Source: Syntrophopropionicum propionicicum_A | GTDB lineage: Bacteria > Bacillota > Desulfotomaculia > Desulfotomaculales > Pelotomaculaceae | Assembly: GCF_048984525.1 (NCBI RefSeq) | Contig: NZ_JBMGJC010000013.1 | Coordinates: 1 to 64,000 of the forward strand | Direction of reading: 5' to 3' | DNA length: 64,000 nt | In this document: positions 42,150 to 50,853 of the stretch, piece by piece | Layout of the letters: every line of letters starts with the position of its first letter | Position numbering within the stretch: position 1 is the stretch's first letter | Program-made: the position numbers and the translations under genes | The notes under the pieces: model-generated | Seen by the model: the letters and a program-made list of their open reading frames with translations, nothing else | Database searches by the model: none | What the model was told of the DNA's origin: nothing

Positions 42150-43256
42150 TTACCCCCCTGTTACCAGTTTTTCATAAGACTGTGCCGCATTATCTATATC
42201 AAAGCGCTTCCAATCCTGGCCGGAAAACGCCCGCCCGCCTGAGGCAAGTGTTTCCCGGATCGCCCCGGCCAGTTCCGGCACGTCACCCACCGGCACAAGC
42301 TTCCCGCTGCCGCCGTCCCGGAGGATTTCCCGGGGGCCGCTGGGACAGTCCGTGGATACCAACGGGGTCCCGCAGGCCATCGCTTCAATTAAGACCGTGG
42401 GCAGTCCTTCCCACCTGGACGACAGGACATAGACAGCGGCACGCTTCATGAACCGGTACGGGTTTTCCACAAAGCCGGGCAGCCATACGTCCGCGGCTAT
42501 CCCGAGTTCCTCAGCCAGGCCCTCCAGCATCCCCCTTTCCTCCCCTTCCCCCAGGATAACCAGGCGGCAGTCTGTAACGCTGCGGACCAGCGCGAAGGCC
42601 CGGAGCAGGGTGGGGTAATCTTTTTGTTCCGTCAGCCGTCCTACGGAAAGGATTACCGGGGGGGAACCTTCGGCGAACCAGCTGTGTTCAACCGGGGCTT
42701 CTGCCAGCTCAAACAGCTCAGGTCCTATAACTGGATTGTAAATCACTTTTACTTTGTCTTTCACCGAGGGAAAAACACTGACCAGGTCGTCGGCCACACC
42801 CCGGGAGACAGCGACTATAGAGTCGGCCTTGGGGTATAGCAGCCGCATTAACAGCGGCAGCAGCCTGGCCCTGCAATAGCGGGGGTTAGCCATATCAACG
42901 CTGAAGGTATTATGCTCGACCGCGATCACCCTGACCGGTACCATGGCCAGAATAGAAGAAGCTAAAGCGATTACGTTAGTATGGTTAAGGCCCGATACCA
43001 GCGCCTGCGGGCGTTCGCGCCGCAGGTAGCGCACCAGGCAGGGCAGGGATTTTATCACTCTGGAGGCCTTCAGGTCAATGATGCGGCAGTCTTCCGGCAC
43101 ATCACCCAGGTAAGGGCCTTGTGCGCTGGCAAGGACCAGGTCAACCGGATATCCCCTGCTCAGAAAGCTTTTTACCAGCTTGACCGTAATTCGTTCCGCG
43201 CCGCCGCCACGCAGGGACGGCAAATAAAATGAAATGCGAGGCTTATTTTGCAACAC
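42150..43256 (-). CDS. Glycosyltransferase family 4 (GT-B)
   Basis: A 368-residue GT-B glycosyltransferase. It opens ISFYLPSLRGGGAERITVKL with the glycine-rich loop; the donor site is SSRWEGLPTVLIEAMACGTP with a GPREI tail. The start is GTG 43256 behind AAAGGAAAGGGG. It is distinct from the transferase at 39818 and therefore presumably adds a different sugar. It follows the flippase gene by 50 bp and abuts the ligase gene. The acceptor and donor cannot be told from sequence. Confidence 0.9.
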   Translation of the reverse strand: MLQNKPRISFYLPSLRGGGAERITVKLVKSFLSRGYPVDLVLASAQGPYLGDVPEDCRIIDLKASRVIKSLPCLVRYLRRERPQALVSGLNHTNVIALASSILAMVPVRVIAVEHNTFSVDMANPRYCRARLLPLLMRLLYPKADSIVAVSRGVADDLVSVFPSVKDKVKVIYNPVIGPELFELAEAPVEHSWFAEGSPPVILSVGRLTEQKDYPTLLRAFALVRSVTDCRLVILGEGEERGMLEGLAEELGIAADVWLPGFVENPYRFMKRAAVYVLSSRWEGLPTVLIEAMACGTPLVSTDCPSGPREILRDGGSGKLVPVGDVPELAGAIRETLASGGRAFSGQDWKRFDIDNAAQSYEKLVTGG

Positions 43257-43306
43257 CGGGATGTCCCCTTTCCTTTTTTAAACCGTGCTAATCTTCTTTT
43301 GTCCCA

Positions 43307-44596
43307 TTAATCAGGCTGGCTCAAGGCGCCCGCCTGCCGGCTGCCTCTCTGCTTAACCAGGACATAGAGCAGCAGCTCTCCCGCTACCAGGACGGAGGCA
43401 TAGGCGAAAGCAGCGCTTATAGCCGTGGAGGGCAGCATCCAGCTTAAAACTACCAGGGTCCCCACCCTGGCGATGTTGACCCCCGCTTCCAGGGAGGGTA
43501 TGCCGTATGAGTGCACCAGGAGGTTATAAAAACCGGTGTACATTGTTACCATGGTGGCGGCGCCAAGGACGATGAAGACGTAGACGCTGGCGCTGTAGGC
43601 CTCACCCAGCGCGTACAGCTGCAGCAGCGACATCGCGGCCAGCGCGATTAAGCCACCCATAAAAAACAGCGGCGTTCCCGCGGCCAGTTTCTTTCTGAAG
43701 GCCTGCCTCCCCTCCTCCTTGTTGAGGGTAGCCACGTCCGGCAGCAGTACTGTCCGGACTGCTTCGTTCAAAAGGGAAAATACAGCGATAAAGGTAAGGC
43801 CGGCGCTGTACAGGCCAACCTGTTCGAGGTATCCGCTTCTTCCCAAAGTGAATTGGGGCACCCTGGCCAGCAATGTAAAGTTGATACCCGAGATCGCCAC
43901 CCAGAAGCTGTATGAAAAAGCCCTTTTCAAAATAAACAGCTTAATTCCCGGAGGCGTTTTGATTATTGACGGCCACAACGTTTTACAGCGTGAATGCCAG
44001 CCGTAAAACATTAAAGCCGTCAGGGGGGCGGCATAAAGTGCAAACAGCACGCCTAAAGCTGAAAATTTCCCGGTCGCCATTAAAAACCCGGCGGACATAA
44101 TCCTTAATAAACCGTAAGCTAACGTGTAGCGTGTAAAAACAGTGAACTCCCGCCGCGCCTGCTCCACGGCGCGGATAGTGCTCCAGAGGCTGAGCAGGGC
44201 GCCTGAAACAAAGGAAAAGTACAGCAGGTTACCGTACCCCGCAAAATTGGGGAAGAAGAACACAGCGGCATGCTTCAGCATAAAAGCCGCGGGAATAACA
44301 ACAATGACAAGAAGCAGCTTCCACCCGACAATAGTGGGCAGCAGCTCGCATTCTTCTGATTCGGCCTTTGCATTATACAGCCTTACCAGCGCCGTATTAA
44401 GGCCAAAATCAGTAAACAGGGAAAAGAGCAGGGTTATCGTGATGGCGACTGCCAGGATGCCAAATTCCTGCGGGCCGAGCACCCGGGCCGCAAAGACAGT
44501 GATTAAAAAAGACGTCAGGTTGTTAAAAACGTTTGCCGCCAGAACGCTCCCGATATTTCGAAGCTGGCTGAACTTCAGCGGTATTTTTGCCAACAT
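43307..44596 (-). CDS. Oligosaccharide flippase (Wzx/MOP superfamily)
   Basis: A 429-residue membrane protein with about twelve to fourteen helices in the MOP-exporter pattern. The N-terminal FNNLTSFLITVFAARVLGPQ with EFGILAVAI is characteristic of Wzx-type lipid-linked oligosaccharide flippases. It should move undecaprenyl-linked repeat units across the membrane for the ligase encoded downstream. It lies 73 bp after the chain-length gene and 50 bp before the glycosyltransferase. A second, unrelated flippase gene is present at 61961, so the region may make two polymers. Confidence 0.9.
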   Translation of the reverse strand: MLAKIPLKFSQLRNIGSVLAANVFNNLTSFLITVFAARVLGPQEFGILAVAITITLLFSLFTDFGLNTALVRLYNAKAESEECELLPTIVGWKLLLVIVVIPAAFMLKHAAVFFFPNFAGYGNLLYFSFVSGALLSLWSTIRAVEQARREFTVFTRYTLAYGLLRIMSAGFLMATGKFSALGVLFALYAAPLTALMFYGWHSRCKTLWPSIIKTPPGIKLFILKRAFSYSFWVAISGINFTLLARVPQFTLGRSGYLEQVGLYSAGLTFIAVFSLLNEAVRTVLLPDVATLNKEEGRQAFRKKLAAGTPLFFMGGLIALAAMSLLQLYALGEAYSASVYVFIVLGAATMVTMYTGFYNLLVHSYGIPSLEAGVNIARVGTLVVLSWMLPSTAISAAFAYASVLVAGELLLYVLVKQRGSRQAGALSQPD

Positions 44597-44669
44597 TTTT
44601 TGCCCACCTGGTCCTTCTTTTGTTTTCAGGAAAAAGTAATATTTCGTTTCCAGATATTCCTATATTATA

Positions 44670-45494
44670 TTAAGCGTAATGTTCAGCAGTTCTCCTGGCG
44701 GGAATATTTACAGCCAGTATTATTGACACAAACAGTCCCAGGACCAGGGCTACCGCCATGTTCATCTCCCTGCGCGGCCTAACCGGGACTTCCGGTATAC
44801 TGGCCGCGGATATTACCACCAGGTTGGTGCTGCCCAGGTCGATGGACCTGGCAACCTGGGTTTTGGCAATTCTGCTGTCCAGGTAGACCAGGGTATCATT
44901 AAGCCTGACTTTTTCGGATTCCATCGAGGCCCCGGCCAGGTCCTTTGCGACATACGCCCTCTGGTTCCGCAGGTATGCGATGGACTGGTCCATCAACTCC
45001 CGGTTCTTTTCATTCATATAAAGGACAAACTCCAGGCATAAGGTATTGGCGATTTCCGCCGCCCGGACCGGGTCCCTGCTACTGACGGTGATTTCAATCA
45101 AGTTGGCGCCCTCATCTGCCCGGGCCCTTACCTGCCCGGCCAGCCCGCGGGGGGTGTAGCCCTCTTCCTCCAGGTTAAGCTTTGCTATAACCCGGCTCAT
45201 CAGGGCATCGCTTTTTATCTGCAATAAATAAGAGCTCATGGTCAGGACGGGTATGCGCGGTATGGTGTTGGTGATGGTATTAAGGTCATCTTTCTGGGTG
45301 ACTACCGGTGTTTTATCGGTTACCTGGGTTAGCAGCACGACCGTCCCGGCCTCGTAAACAGGCGGCAAAAGTATATAGCTGACAACACCGGCAGCCCCCA
45401 CACAAAGCAGCGTCACCAGGACAATCAGCCACAGCCGTTTTTTTAATAACTTCCCAAACACTTTCAGGTCAGCCTCTTCATAATCCCTCTGCAC
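44670..45494 (-). CDS. Wzz/CapA-type polysaccharide chain-length protein
   Basis: A 274-residue protein with two transmembrane helices, one near the N-terminus (KKRLWLIVLVTLLCVGAAGV) and one near the C-terminus (MNMAVALVLGLFVSIILAV), around an extracytoplasmic domain with coiled-coil segments; this is the Wzz/YveK topology. The PVRPRREMNMA proline-rich patch before helix 2 is a family hallmark. It lacks a fused tyrosine kinase domain, and no separate kinase gene is adjacent. The start is GTG 45494 behind AAGGAGGCGATCG. It is the first gene of the minus-strand cluster and is divergent from the beta-helix gene at 45651. Confidence 0.9.
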   Translation of the reverse strand: MQRDYEEADLKVFGKLLKKRLWLIVLVTLLCVGAAGVVSYILLPPVYEAGTVVLLTQVTDKTPVVTQKDDLNTITNTIPRIPVLTMSSYLLQIKSDALMSRVIAKLNLEEEGYTPRGLAGQVRARADEGANLIEITVSSRDPVRAAEIANTLCLEFVLYMNEKNRELMDQSIAYLRNQRAYVAKDLAGASMESEKVRLNDTLVYLDSRIAKTQVARSIDLGSTNLVVISAASIPEVPVRPRREMNMAVALVLGLFVSIILAVNIPARRTAEHYA

Positions 45495-45515
45495 TTATCG
45501 ATCGCCTCCTTAAAA

Positions 45516-45590
45516 ATGGAAATATTTTTGTATAAAAACATATATTAGTAATGCCTGTTTAATATTCTAACAATATGGAAATATTTTTTT
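45516..45590. promoter_or_regulatory. Direct repeat in divergent promoter region
   Basis: ATGGAAATATTTTT occurs at 45516 and again at 45575, 59 bp apart and in the same orientation. The pair lies between the chain-length gene and the third beta-helix gene. It could be an operator or overlap their promoters. Confidence 0.3.
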
Positions 45591-45650
45591 GTCCACCCAT
45601 ATTTTGCTTCTTCAATACAACCAGTTTATGAGAAGGGATGTGTATTTGTT

Positions 45651-46907
45651 CTGAAAAAAAGAAGGACCATTTTAGCCGCAGCGGTTATCTTTTTCCTATC
45701 GGGAATCCTGGGCGGCTGGTACCTCTGGGACAAACGTGAGGCGGAATTAATATTGCTTAACAAGGGCGATCCCCCCCCGGGCGAGAGCTGGGTTTCCGTA
45801 AAGGAATCTCCGTACAATGCGTCGGGCGACGGGCAGGGCGATGACACCGCGGCTATTCAGGCGGCACTGGATACAGGGGGAAACATATGGGTACCTGACG
45901 GCACTTATCTCATTAACGCGCAATTCGGTTTAAGCCCGTGCAGCGGTCAAGAAATCCATTTGTCTCCTAACGCCTTTTTAAAAGTAATCAGCAGCGAGGC
46001 CGAAAGCTACCAGGTTTTCAGGCTGCAGGACAAAGAGGGTATTTTTATCGAAGGGGGCACTATCCTGGGTGACCGCCACAGCCACACCGGATCCAGCGGC
46101 GAGTGGGGTATGGGCGTCAGCATCTCCGGGTGCAGGAATATTACAATCAAGGGTATGACCATCAGAGATTGCTGGGGAGACGGCATTTACATAAGTTCTT
46201 CAGATATAAACCCTTACTCTCAGGACATCCAAATAATCAATTGTATTTGTGAAGGCAACCGGAGGCAGGGCCTGTCCGTGGTAGCCTGCCGGGGCGCCCT
46301 GATCATGGACTGTGTTTTCAGCGGCACCGCGGGCACCGATCCCCAGTGCGGCCTTGACCTTGAGGCAAATCAGGGGCACATGGTCAGGGATGTGCTCGTT
46401 ATCCGCTGTACCGCTTACGGCAACTCGGGATCTGGCTTCCAGGTGTCCGGCGGCACCGGCGACAGCGGAGCGAACGACTACAACAGCATTGTCGGGTGCA
46501 CCGCCTATGAAAATGGTCTCAGCGGCATCAGGTTGCTGGAAGTGTCTAACCTTATCCTGCAGGGAAACATATTAAGAGCAAATTCTGAGAACGGCGTTCA
46601 CCTGTCTGCGGGAATCAGATATGGAGCTGAGAGGATCCATGTCACTGGAAACCAGTGCGTATCAAACAAGAAAAACGGCATCTTCCTCCAAGGTTTAGGA
46701 GACTCTACTCTGCAGGTGCGGGGCAACATCTTCGCCAATAACCGCTGCGAAGGTAACGGGCTGGCCGGGATTTACCTGTTTAACGCCCGGGAAAATATCG
46801 TCACCGGCAACACTGCTGTCAAGAATAACCTGCAGGGAATCTCAGAGGCGGAATCATCCTCCGGCAACATCATCCAGGGAAACAGCGTTTCACACAACCG
46901 CCTGTAG
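45651..46907 (+). CDS. Membrane-anchored right-handed beta-helix protein, probable CTG start
   Basis: The protein is homologous to domain 2 of the 35186 gene: it keeps SGEWGMGVSISG, DCWGDGIYI and GNRRQGLSVV and the extra coils missing from domain 1. The first ATG/GTG/TTG in frame is TTG 45753, which would remove the natural N-terminus. Reading back, a signal-anchor starts KKRRTILAAAVIFFLSGILG directly after CTG 45651, itself 12 bases from GAAGGGA. I therefore place the start at CTG, giving 418 residues. Residues 1-26 form a membrane anchor, and the rest is a beta-helix ending NIIQGNSVSHNRL. Function is probably polysaccharide binding or cleavage. Confidence 0.75.
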   Translation: MKKRRTILAAAVIFFLSGILGGWYLWDKREAELILLNKGDPPPGESWVSVKESPYNASGDGQGDDTAAIQAALDTGGNIWVPDGTYLINAQFGLSPCSGQEIHLSPNAFLKVISSEAESYQVFRLQDKEGIFIEGGTILGDRHSHTGSSGEWGMGVSISGCRNITIKGMTIRDCWGDGIYISSSDINPYSQDIQIINCICEGNRRQGLSVVACRGALIMDCVFSGTAGTDPQCGLDLEANQGHMVRDVLVIRCTAYGNSGSGFQVSGGTGDSGANDYNSIVGCTAYENGLSGIRLLEVSNLILQGNILRANSENGVHLSAGIRYGAERIHVTGNQCVSNKKNGIFLQGLGDSTLQVRGNIFANNRCEGNGLAGIYLFNARENIVTGNTAVKNNLQGISEAESSSGNIIQGNSVSHNRL

Positions 46908-46958
46908 CTTGATCTATAATCAAAAGTGAAAATCATTAAAAGAGCATGATGTTTTCTA

Positions 46959-46990
46959 ACAGACCCCGTTAGTTCGGGGGTCTGTTTTTT
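46959..46990 (+). terminator. Intrinsic terminator after beta-helix gene
   Basis: ACAGACCCC pairs with GGGGTCTGT around a nine-base loop and is followed by six T. It lies about 50 bp past the stop at 46907. Confidence 0.85.
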
Positions 46991-47187
46991 ATTACAGCCA
47001 TGATACAAGTACAAGTATTTCATACCATTCAATTTAAAAATATTAACAGGCACTCGGCCGGCCTCGCAGCGATAGACAAGATTGGCGCCGGTAACCATAT
47101 ATAATTACCATTCATATACTGCAAAAGAACGTTATTACAACATTTCCTTCCCGAGGAAAATAATTAAATATTTAAAGGGAATTTTGC

Positions 47188-48438
47188 ATGGACTTTGATG
47201 TAATAGTAATTGGCGGCGGCCCGGCCGGCTGTTTTGCGGCAAAGCATATCGCCGCTCACGGCTTCAGGGTTTTAATTTTAGAAGAACATGATTTGGTGGG
47301 GGAACCCGTACAGTGCGCGGGGCTGCTTTCCAGGCGCGCCATTGAATTGTCCGGCGTATCCTCAAAAATATTAATTAATGAACTAAAAGGAGCCCGCGTT
47401 TACTCACCCCTGGGGGCATGCCTGGAATTAGCCGGCGGCCGTACATGGGCGGCAGCCGTGGATAGATCTATGTTCGACCGGGAACTGGCGGAGCAGGCAC
47501 AGGCTGAAGGAGCTTTTTTGCTGACCGGGACCAGGGTAAGGGAGTTAGAACAAACTCCCGGAGGTTACCTGGTTTCATGCGGCTGCAAAAAGCAAAAAGA
47601 CATCTCCTTCTCGACGCGTTTAGTTGTAGGCGCCGACGGGGCTAAATCACGGGCGGCCAGGTGGCTTAACCTGCAGCCGGGAGCCTATAAAGCAGTCATC
47701 TGCGCCGCGGATTCAGAATTAAACCGCACATGCACTGGTTTGGCGGACATTTTCCTGGGGCGTGAGTTCTCGCCTGGCTGGTTTGGCTGGATCATCCCGC
47801 TGGACCATAAGAGGTGCCGGATTGGCGCGGGGTACGCTTTTATCAGGGAGGCATGTTCTCCCCGGTATTGTTTGAATGAATTAATTAACCGGTTCCCGGA
47901 CCATTTTAGAGGAATAAGAATTGTCAGGTATACAGGCGGCACCGTCCCAATGGGGTTGATGCCGAAAATTTATTCTGATCACGCTATGCTGGTGGGAGAC
48001 GCGGCATGTCAGACCAAGCCCATTTCAGGCGGAGGCATTTACCTGGGCTTGCGGGGAGCGCAAATGTGTGCGGCCGTGGCGGTCCAGGCGCTTGATGAGG
48101 ACGATTTGTCACAGGCCAGACTTGCCCGGTACCAGGAACTTTGGCACAGGGAATTTGGCGGCGAAATCCGCAGCGGCATCAGCCACCGCCTGAATTATTC
48201 AAACCTGGATGATCATGAAATAGATACTATCTTGCGCTTTTTAAATAAACCATTCTGGCAAAAGACAATTCTGGAACAGGGGGACATAGACTTTCCATCC
48301 TGGCTGTCCCGCAGTCTCTCCGGCGCCGGCCCCTGGAAAACGAAATTTTTAAAGGGGATGCTGGGCGTATTGAACTGGGGCAGCGCCTTAAAAAGCAGCA
48401 TGAATCTGAATTGCGCGGATCTGGAACAAGAGGTATAA
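47188..48438 (+). CDS. Geranylgeranyl-reductase family FAD-dependent oxidoreductase
   Basis: A 416-residue flavoprotein. Residues 1-30 carry the FAD dinucleotide-binding motif VIVIGGGPAGCFAAKHIAAHG, and PVQCAGLLS and later VGDAACQTKPISGGGIYLGL are diagnostic of the geranylgeranyl/digeranylgeranylglycerophospholipid reductase family. That family saturates isoprenoid double bonds. Its position between beta-helix and sugar-nucleotide genes suggests it could reduce a polyprenyl lipid carrier (inference). It is preceded by a terminator and followed only 4 bp later by the dehydrogenase gene, so it appears to begin the plus-strand polysaccharide operon. A substrate other than an isoprenoid is possible. 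Confidence 0.85.
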   Translation: MDFDVIVIGGGPAGCFAAKHIAAHGFRVLILEEHDLVGEPVQCAGLLSRRAIELSGVSSKILINELKGARVYSPLGACLELAGGRTWAAAVDRSMFDRELAEQAQAEGAFLLTGTRVRELEQTPGGYLVSCGCKKQKDISFSTRLVVGADGAKSRAARWLNLQPGAYKAVICAADSELNRTCTGLADIFLGREFSPGWFGWIIPLDHKRCRIGAGYAFIREACSPRYCLNELINRFPDHFRGIRIVRYTGGTVPMGLMPKIYSDHAMLVGDAACQTKPISGGGIYLGLRGAQMCAAVAVQALDEDDLSQARLARYQELWHREFGGEIRSGISHRLNYSNLDDHEIDTILRFLNKPFWQKTILEQGDIDFPSWLSRSLSGAGPWKTKFLKGMLGVLNWGSALKSSMNLNCADLEQEV

Positions 48439-48442
48439 AAAA

Positions 48443-49783
48443 ATGACTGTTTATGTTAACCGTGATAGCGCGGATAATTTCTGGGTTGATAACCTGAAAA
48501 AAGCTATTAAGACCAGGGCTGCCAGAGTTTGTGTAATCGGTCTGGGTTATGTCGGCCTGCCGCTGGCCGTTGAAAAAGGAAAGGTCGGTTTCCCTGTTCT
48601 CGGCATAGATCAGGACGCCGTCAAGGTAAAACAGATAAATGAAGGTTTAAATTACAACCATGATGTCAGTGACGGGGATTTGCTGCAGCTGGTCAGGAGC
48701 GGTAGTCTCAAGGCCACCTGCGACTACAATCAGATTAAGGATCAGGACATCATTATAATTTGCGTGCCAACCCCGTTAAACAAACACAGGGAGCCTGACA
48801 TTTCCAGTATAGAAGATGCCGCCACGGAAATCATGAAGCGGCTGGAACCCGGCAAGGTCATAATATTGGAAAGCACAACCTACCCCGGGACTACCGAGGA
48901 AGTGGTCCTGCCCCTGATGGAATCCACCGGTTTAAAAGCGGGAAAGGACTTTTTTCTGGTTTATTCACCTGAGCGTGTAGACCCCGGCAACAAGCGTTAT
49001 ACAACCAGCAACACATCAAAAGTAGTCGGCGGGGTAACGCCCGCCTGCCTGGACGTTGCCAAGTATTTCTACTCCCAGACCATTGTAAATGTTGTCCCGG
49101 TATCTTCACCGGCTGTGGCTGAAATGACCAAGGTATTTGAAAATACATACCGGGCTGTCAATATCGCGCTGGTCAACGAGCTGATGATGCTGTGCGATAA
49201 AATGGACATTAATGTTTGGGAAGTCGTTGACGCGGCTGGAACAAAACCTTTCGGCATACAAACCTTTTACCCCGGGCCTGGCGTCGGCGGGCACTGCATA
49301 CCGGTAGACCCTTTCTACCTGGGATGGAAAGCCCGGCAGTACGACTTCCCGACACGGTTTATTGAGCTTGCGGGAGAGATAAATATACAGGCCTCTTACT
49401 ACGTCGTTAATAAGGTCATTAGAGCTTTAAACAGTAAGGAAAAGTCAATGAAAAACGCCAGGATTTTAGTCTTGGGAGTCGCTTACAAGAAAGACGTGAG
49501 TGACTACAGGGAGTCTCCCGCGCTCACTATCATGAGGGAGCTGCAGGATTATGGAGCCAATGTTGTCTTCTTTGACCCCTACGTAGAAGCCCTGTACGGC
49601 TACCCTTACGAAAGAGTGGAACTGGACACGGGTGAACTGTCATCCTGCGACTGTGTGTTAATCCTGGCGGACCATACCAACGTTGACTATGAAAAAGTAG
49701 TGTCCTGCGCAAACCTGGTGATTGACACGAAGAACGCCACCAAAAAAATCAAAACAGGCCAGAAAAAAGTTGTTCTCATTTAA
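48443..49783 (+). CDS. UDP-sugar 6-dehydrogenase (WbpA/WecC-like)
   Basis: A 446-residue nucleotide-sugar dehydrogenase with the N-terminal NAD site VCVIGLGYVGLPLAVEKG, the catalytic Cys C285 in GVGGHCIPVDPFYL, and the C-terminal UDP-binding half. Sequence style (KTRAARVCVIGLGYVGLPLA, YSPERVDPGN) fits the UDP-GlcNAc/ManNAc 6-dehydrogenase branch. It makes the uronic acid form of the sugar nucleotide in two NAD-dependent steps. It is followed by oxidoreductase, acetyltransferase and aminotransferase genes in the WbpA-B-D-E order. No gene for the final 2-epimerase (WbpI) lies here. Confidence 0.9.
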   Translation: MTVYVNRDSADNFWVDNLKKAIKTRAARVCVIGLGYVGLPLAVEKGKVGFPVLGIDQDAVKVKQINEGLNYNHDVSDGDLLQLVRSGSLKATCDYNQIKDQDIIIICVPTPLNKHREPDISSIEDAATEIMKRLEPGKVIILESTTYPGTTEEVVLPLMESTGLKAGKDFFLVYSPERVDPGNKRYTTSNTSKVVGGVTPACLDVAKYFYSQTIVNVVPVSSPAVAEMTKVFENTYRAVNIALVNELMMLCDKMDINVWEVVDAAGTKPFGIQTFYPGPGVGGHCIPVDPFYLGWKARQYDFPTRFIELAGEINIQASYYVVNKVIRALNSKEKSMKNARILVLGVAYKKDVSDYRESPALTIMRELQDYGANVVFFDPYVEALYGYPYERVELDTGELSSCDCVLILADHTNVDYEKVVSCANLVIDTKNATKKIKTGQKKVVLI

Positions 49784-49823
49784 AAATGCCAATCAGGATT
49801 TTTGCTGTGATGGGGATGTTAGC

Positions 49824-50852
49824 GTGATAAAGATGGCTATCGCGGGCTGCGGGCATATATCAAAAAAACATGCGGCAGCTCTAAAGGGAATGGATATCGC
49901 CAGGCTGGCCGCCGTTTGCGATATCAGGCGGGAACGCGCCGAATCTCTGGCAGGGCAGTTCGGCGCTGCAGCCTACAGTGACTATGCTGAGATGCTGCAA
50001 GATAAAAATATTGACGCTGTAATCGTCTGCTCCCCCAGCGGCCTGCACGCCTCCATGGGTGAAAAAGCGGCAGCCGCGGGAAAGCATGTATTAATAGAAA
50101 AGCCCTTTGTACTCAGGTTGGCAGACGGTGTCAGGCTGGCCGAGGCCTGCCGCCAAAAAGGCGTCAGGCTGGGGGTAGTCCATCCGAACAGGATGAAACC
50201 CATCGTTCAGGCTTTAAGAAATGCGGTTGATAAAGGTTTGTTCGGCAAGATTACCCACGCCAACGCAACCTTAAGGTGGAACCGCCGGCCGGAATACTAC
50301 CGGTCGGAGCCCTGGCGGGGAACCCGCGCGTTTGACGGCGGTATCCTTTATAACCAGGCCGTCCACCTGATTGACCTGCTGAACTGGCTGGCGGGCCCTG
50401 TCAGCGAAGTGTTTGCCTACGGAGCGTCAAGAATGCACCAAATTGAATGTGAAGACGTGTGCTCATGTGTTTTAAAGTTCAGTAACGGCGCGCTGGGAAT
50501 TATTGAAGCAGCCGTGACTGTCTACCCTGAAAACCTGGAAGAAAGCCTCTCCTTTTTCGGTACCGAGGGAACAGCCGTGCTTGGCGGCAGGACGATGTCG
50601 CAGGTCATGGAGTGGTCGTTTTCCTCTCTTTCCAGCGAAGAGGCGTTTAACCAGGCTAATAGACTAAATCAAACAGGCAATACAGGAGGCCACAAGGATA
50701 TCCTCCATGACTTTGCGGACGCTGTGCTGTGCAAGCGTGAACCACTGGTTTCAGGCCGCGAGGCGCTCAAGTCACTGCGGCTGATCTCGGCGATTTATGA
50801 TTCGGTCACCAGCCGCAGACCTGTTAAGGTGACAATGCAAGGAGGCGCGTAG
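49824..50852 (+). CDS. Gfo/Idh/MocA-family sugar-nucleotide 3-dehydrogenase (WbpB-like)
   Basis: About 342 residues from GTG 49824; the frame stays open upstream to 49722 inside the dehydrogenase gene, but the natural N-terminus (IKMAIAGCGHISKKHAAALK) starts here. The NAD-binding motif GCGHISKKH is followed by the conserved EKPFVL and, further on, the GGILYNQAVHLIDLL region of the Gfo/Idh/MocA family. It should oxidise C3 of UDP-GlcNAcA so that WbpE can transaminate it. It lies 40 bp after the dehydrogenase gene and 1 bp before the acetyltransferase gene. Confidence 0.88.
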   Translation: MIKMAIAGCGHISKKHAAALKGMDIARLAAVCDIRRERAESLAGQFGAAAYSDYAEMLQDKNIDAVIVCSPSGLHASMGEKAAAAGKHVLIEKPFVLRLADGVRLAEACRQKGVRLGVVHPNRMKPIVQALRNAVDKGLFGKITHANATLRWNRRPEYYRSEPWRGTRAFDGGILYNQAVHLIDLLNWLAGPVSEVFAYGASRMHQIECEDVCSCVLKFSNGALGIIEAAVTVYPENLEESLSFFGTEGTAVLGGRTMSQVMEWSFSSLSSEEAFNQANRLNQTGNTGGHKDILHDFADAVLCKREPLVSGREALKSLRLISAIYDSVTSRRPVKVTMQGGA

Positions 50853-50853
50853 A

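Noticed and set aside
49722..49823. Upstream extension of the WbpB-like frame
   Set aside because: It lies inside the dehydrogenase gene, is Lys/Arg rich and lacks a ribosome binding site; the conserved N-terminus begins at 49824.
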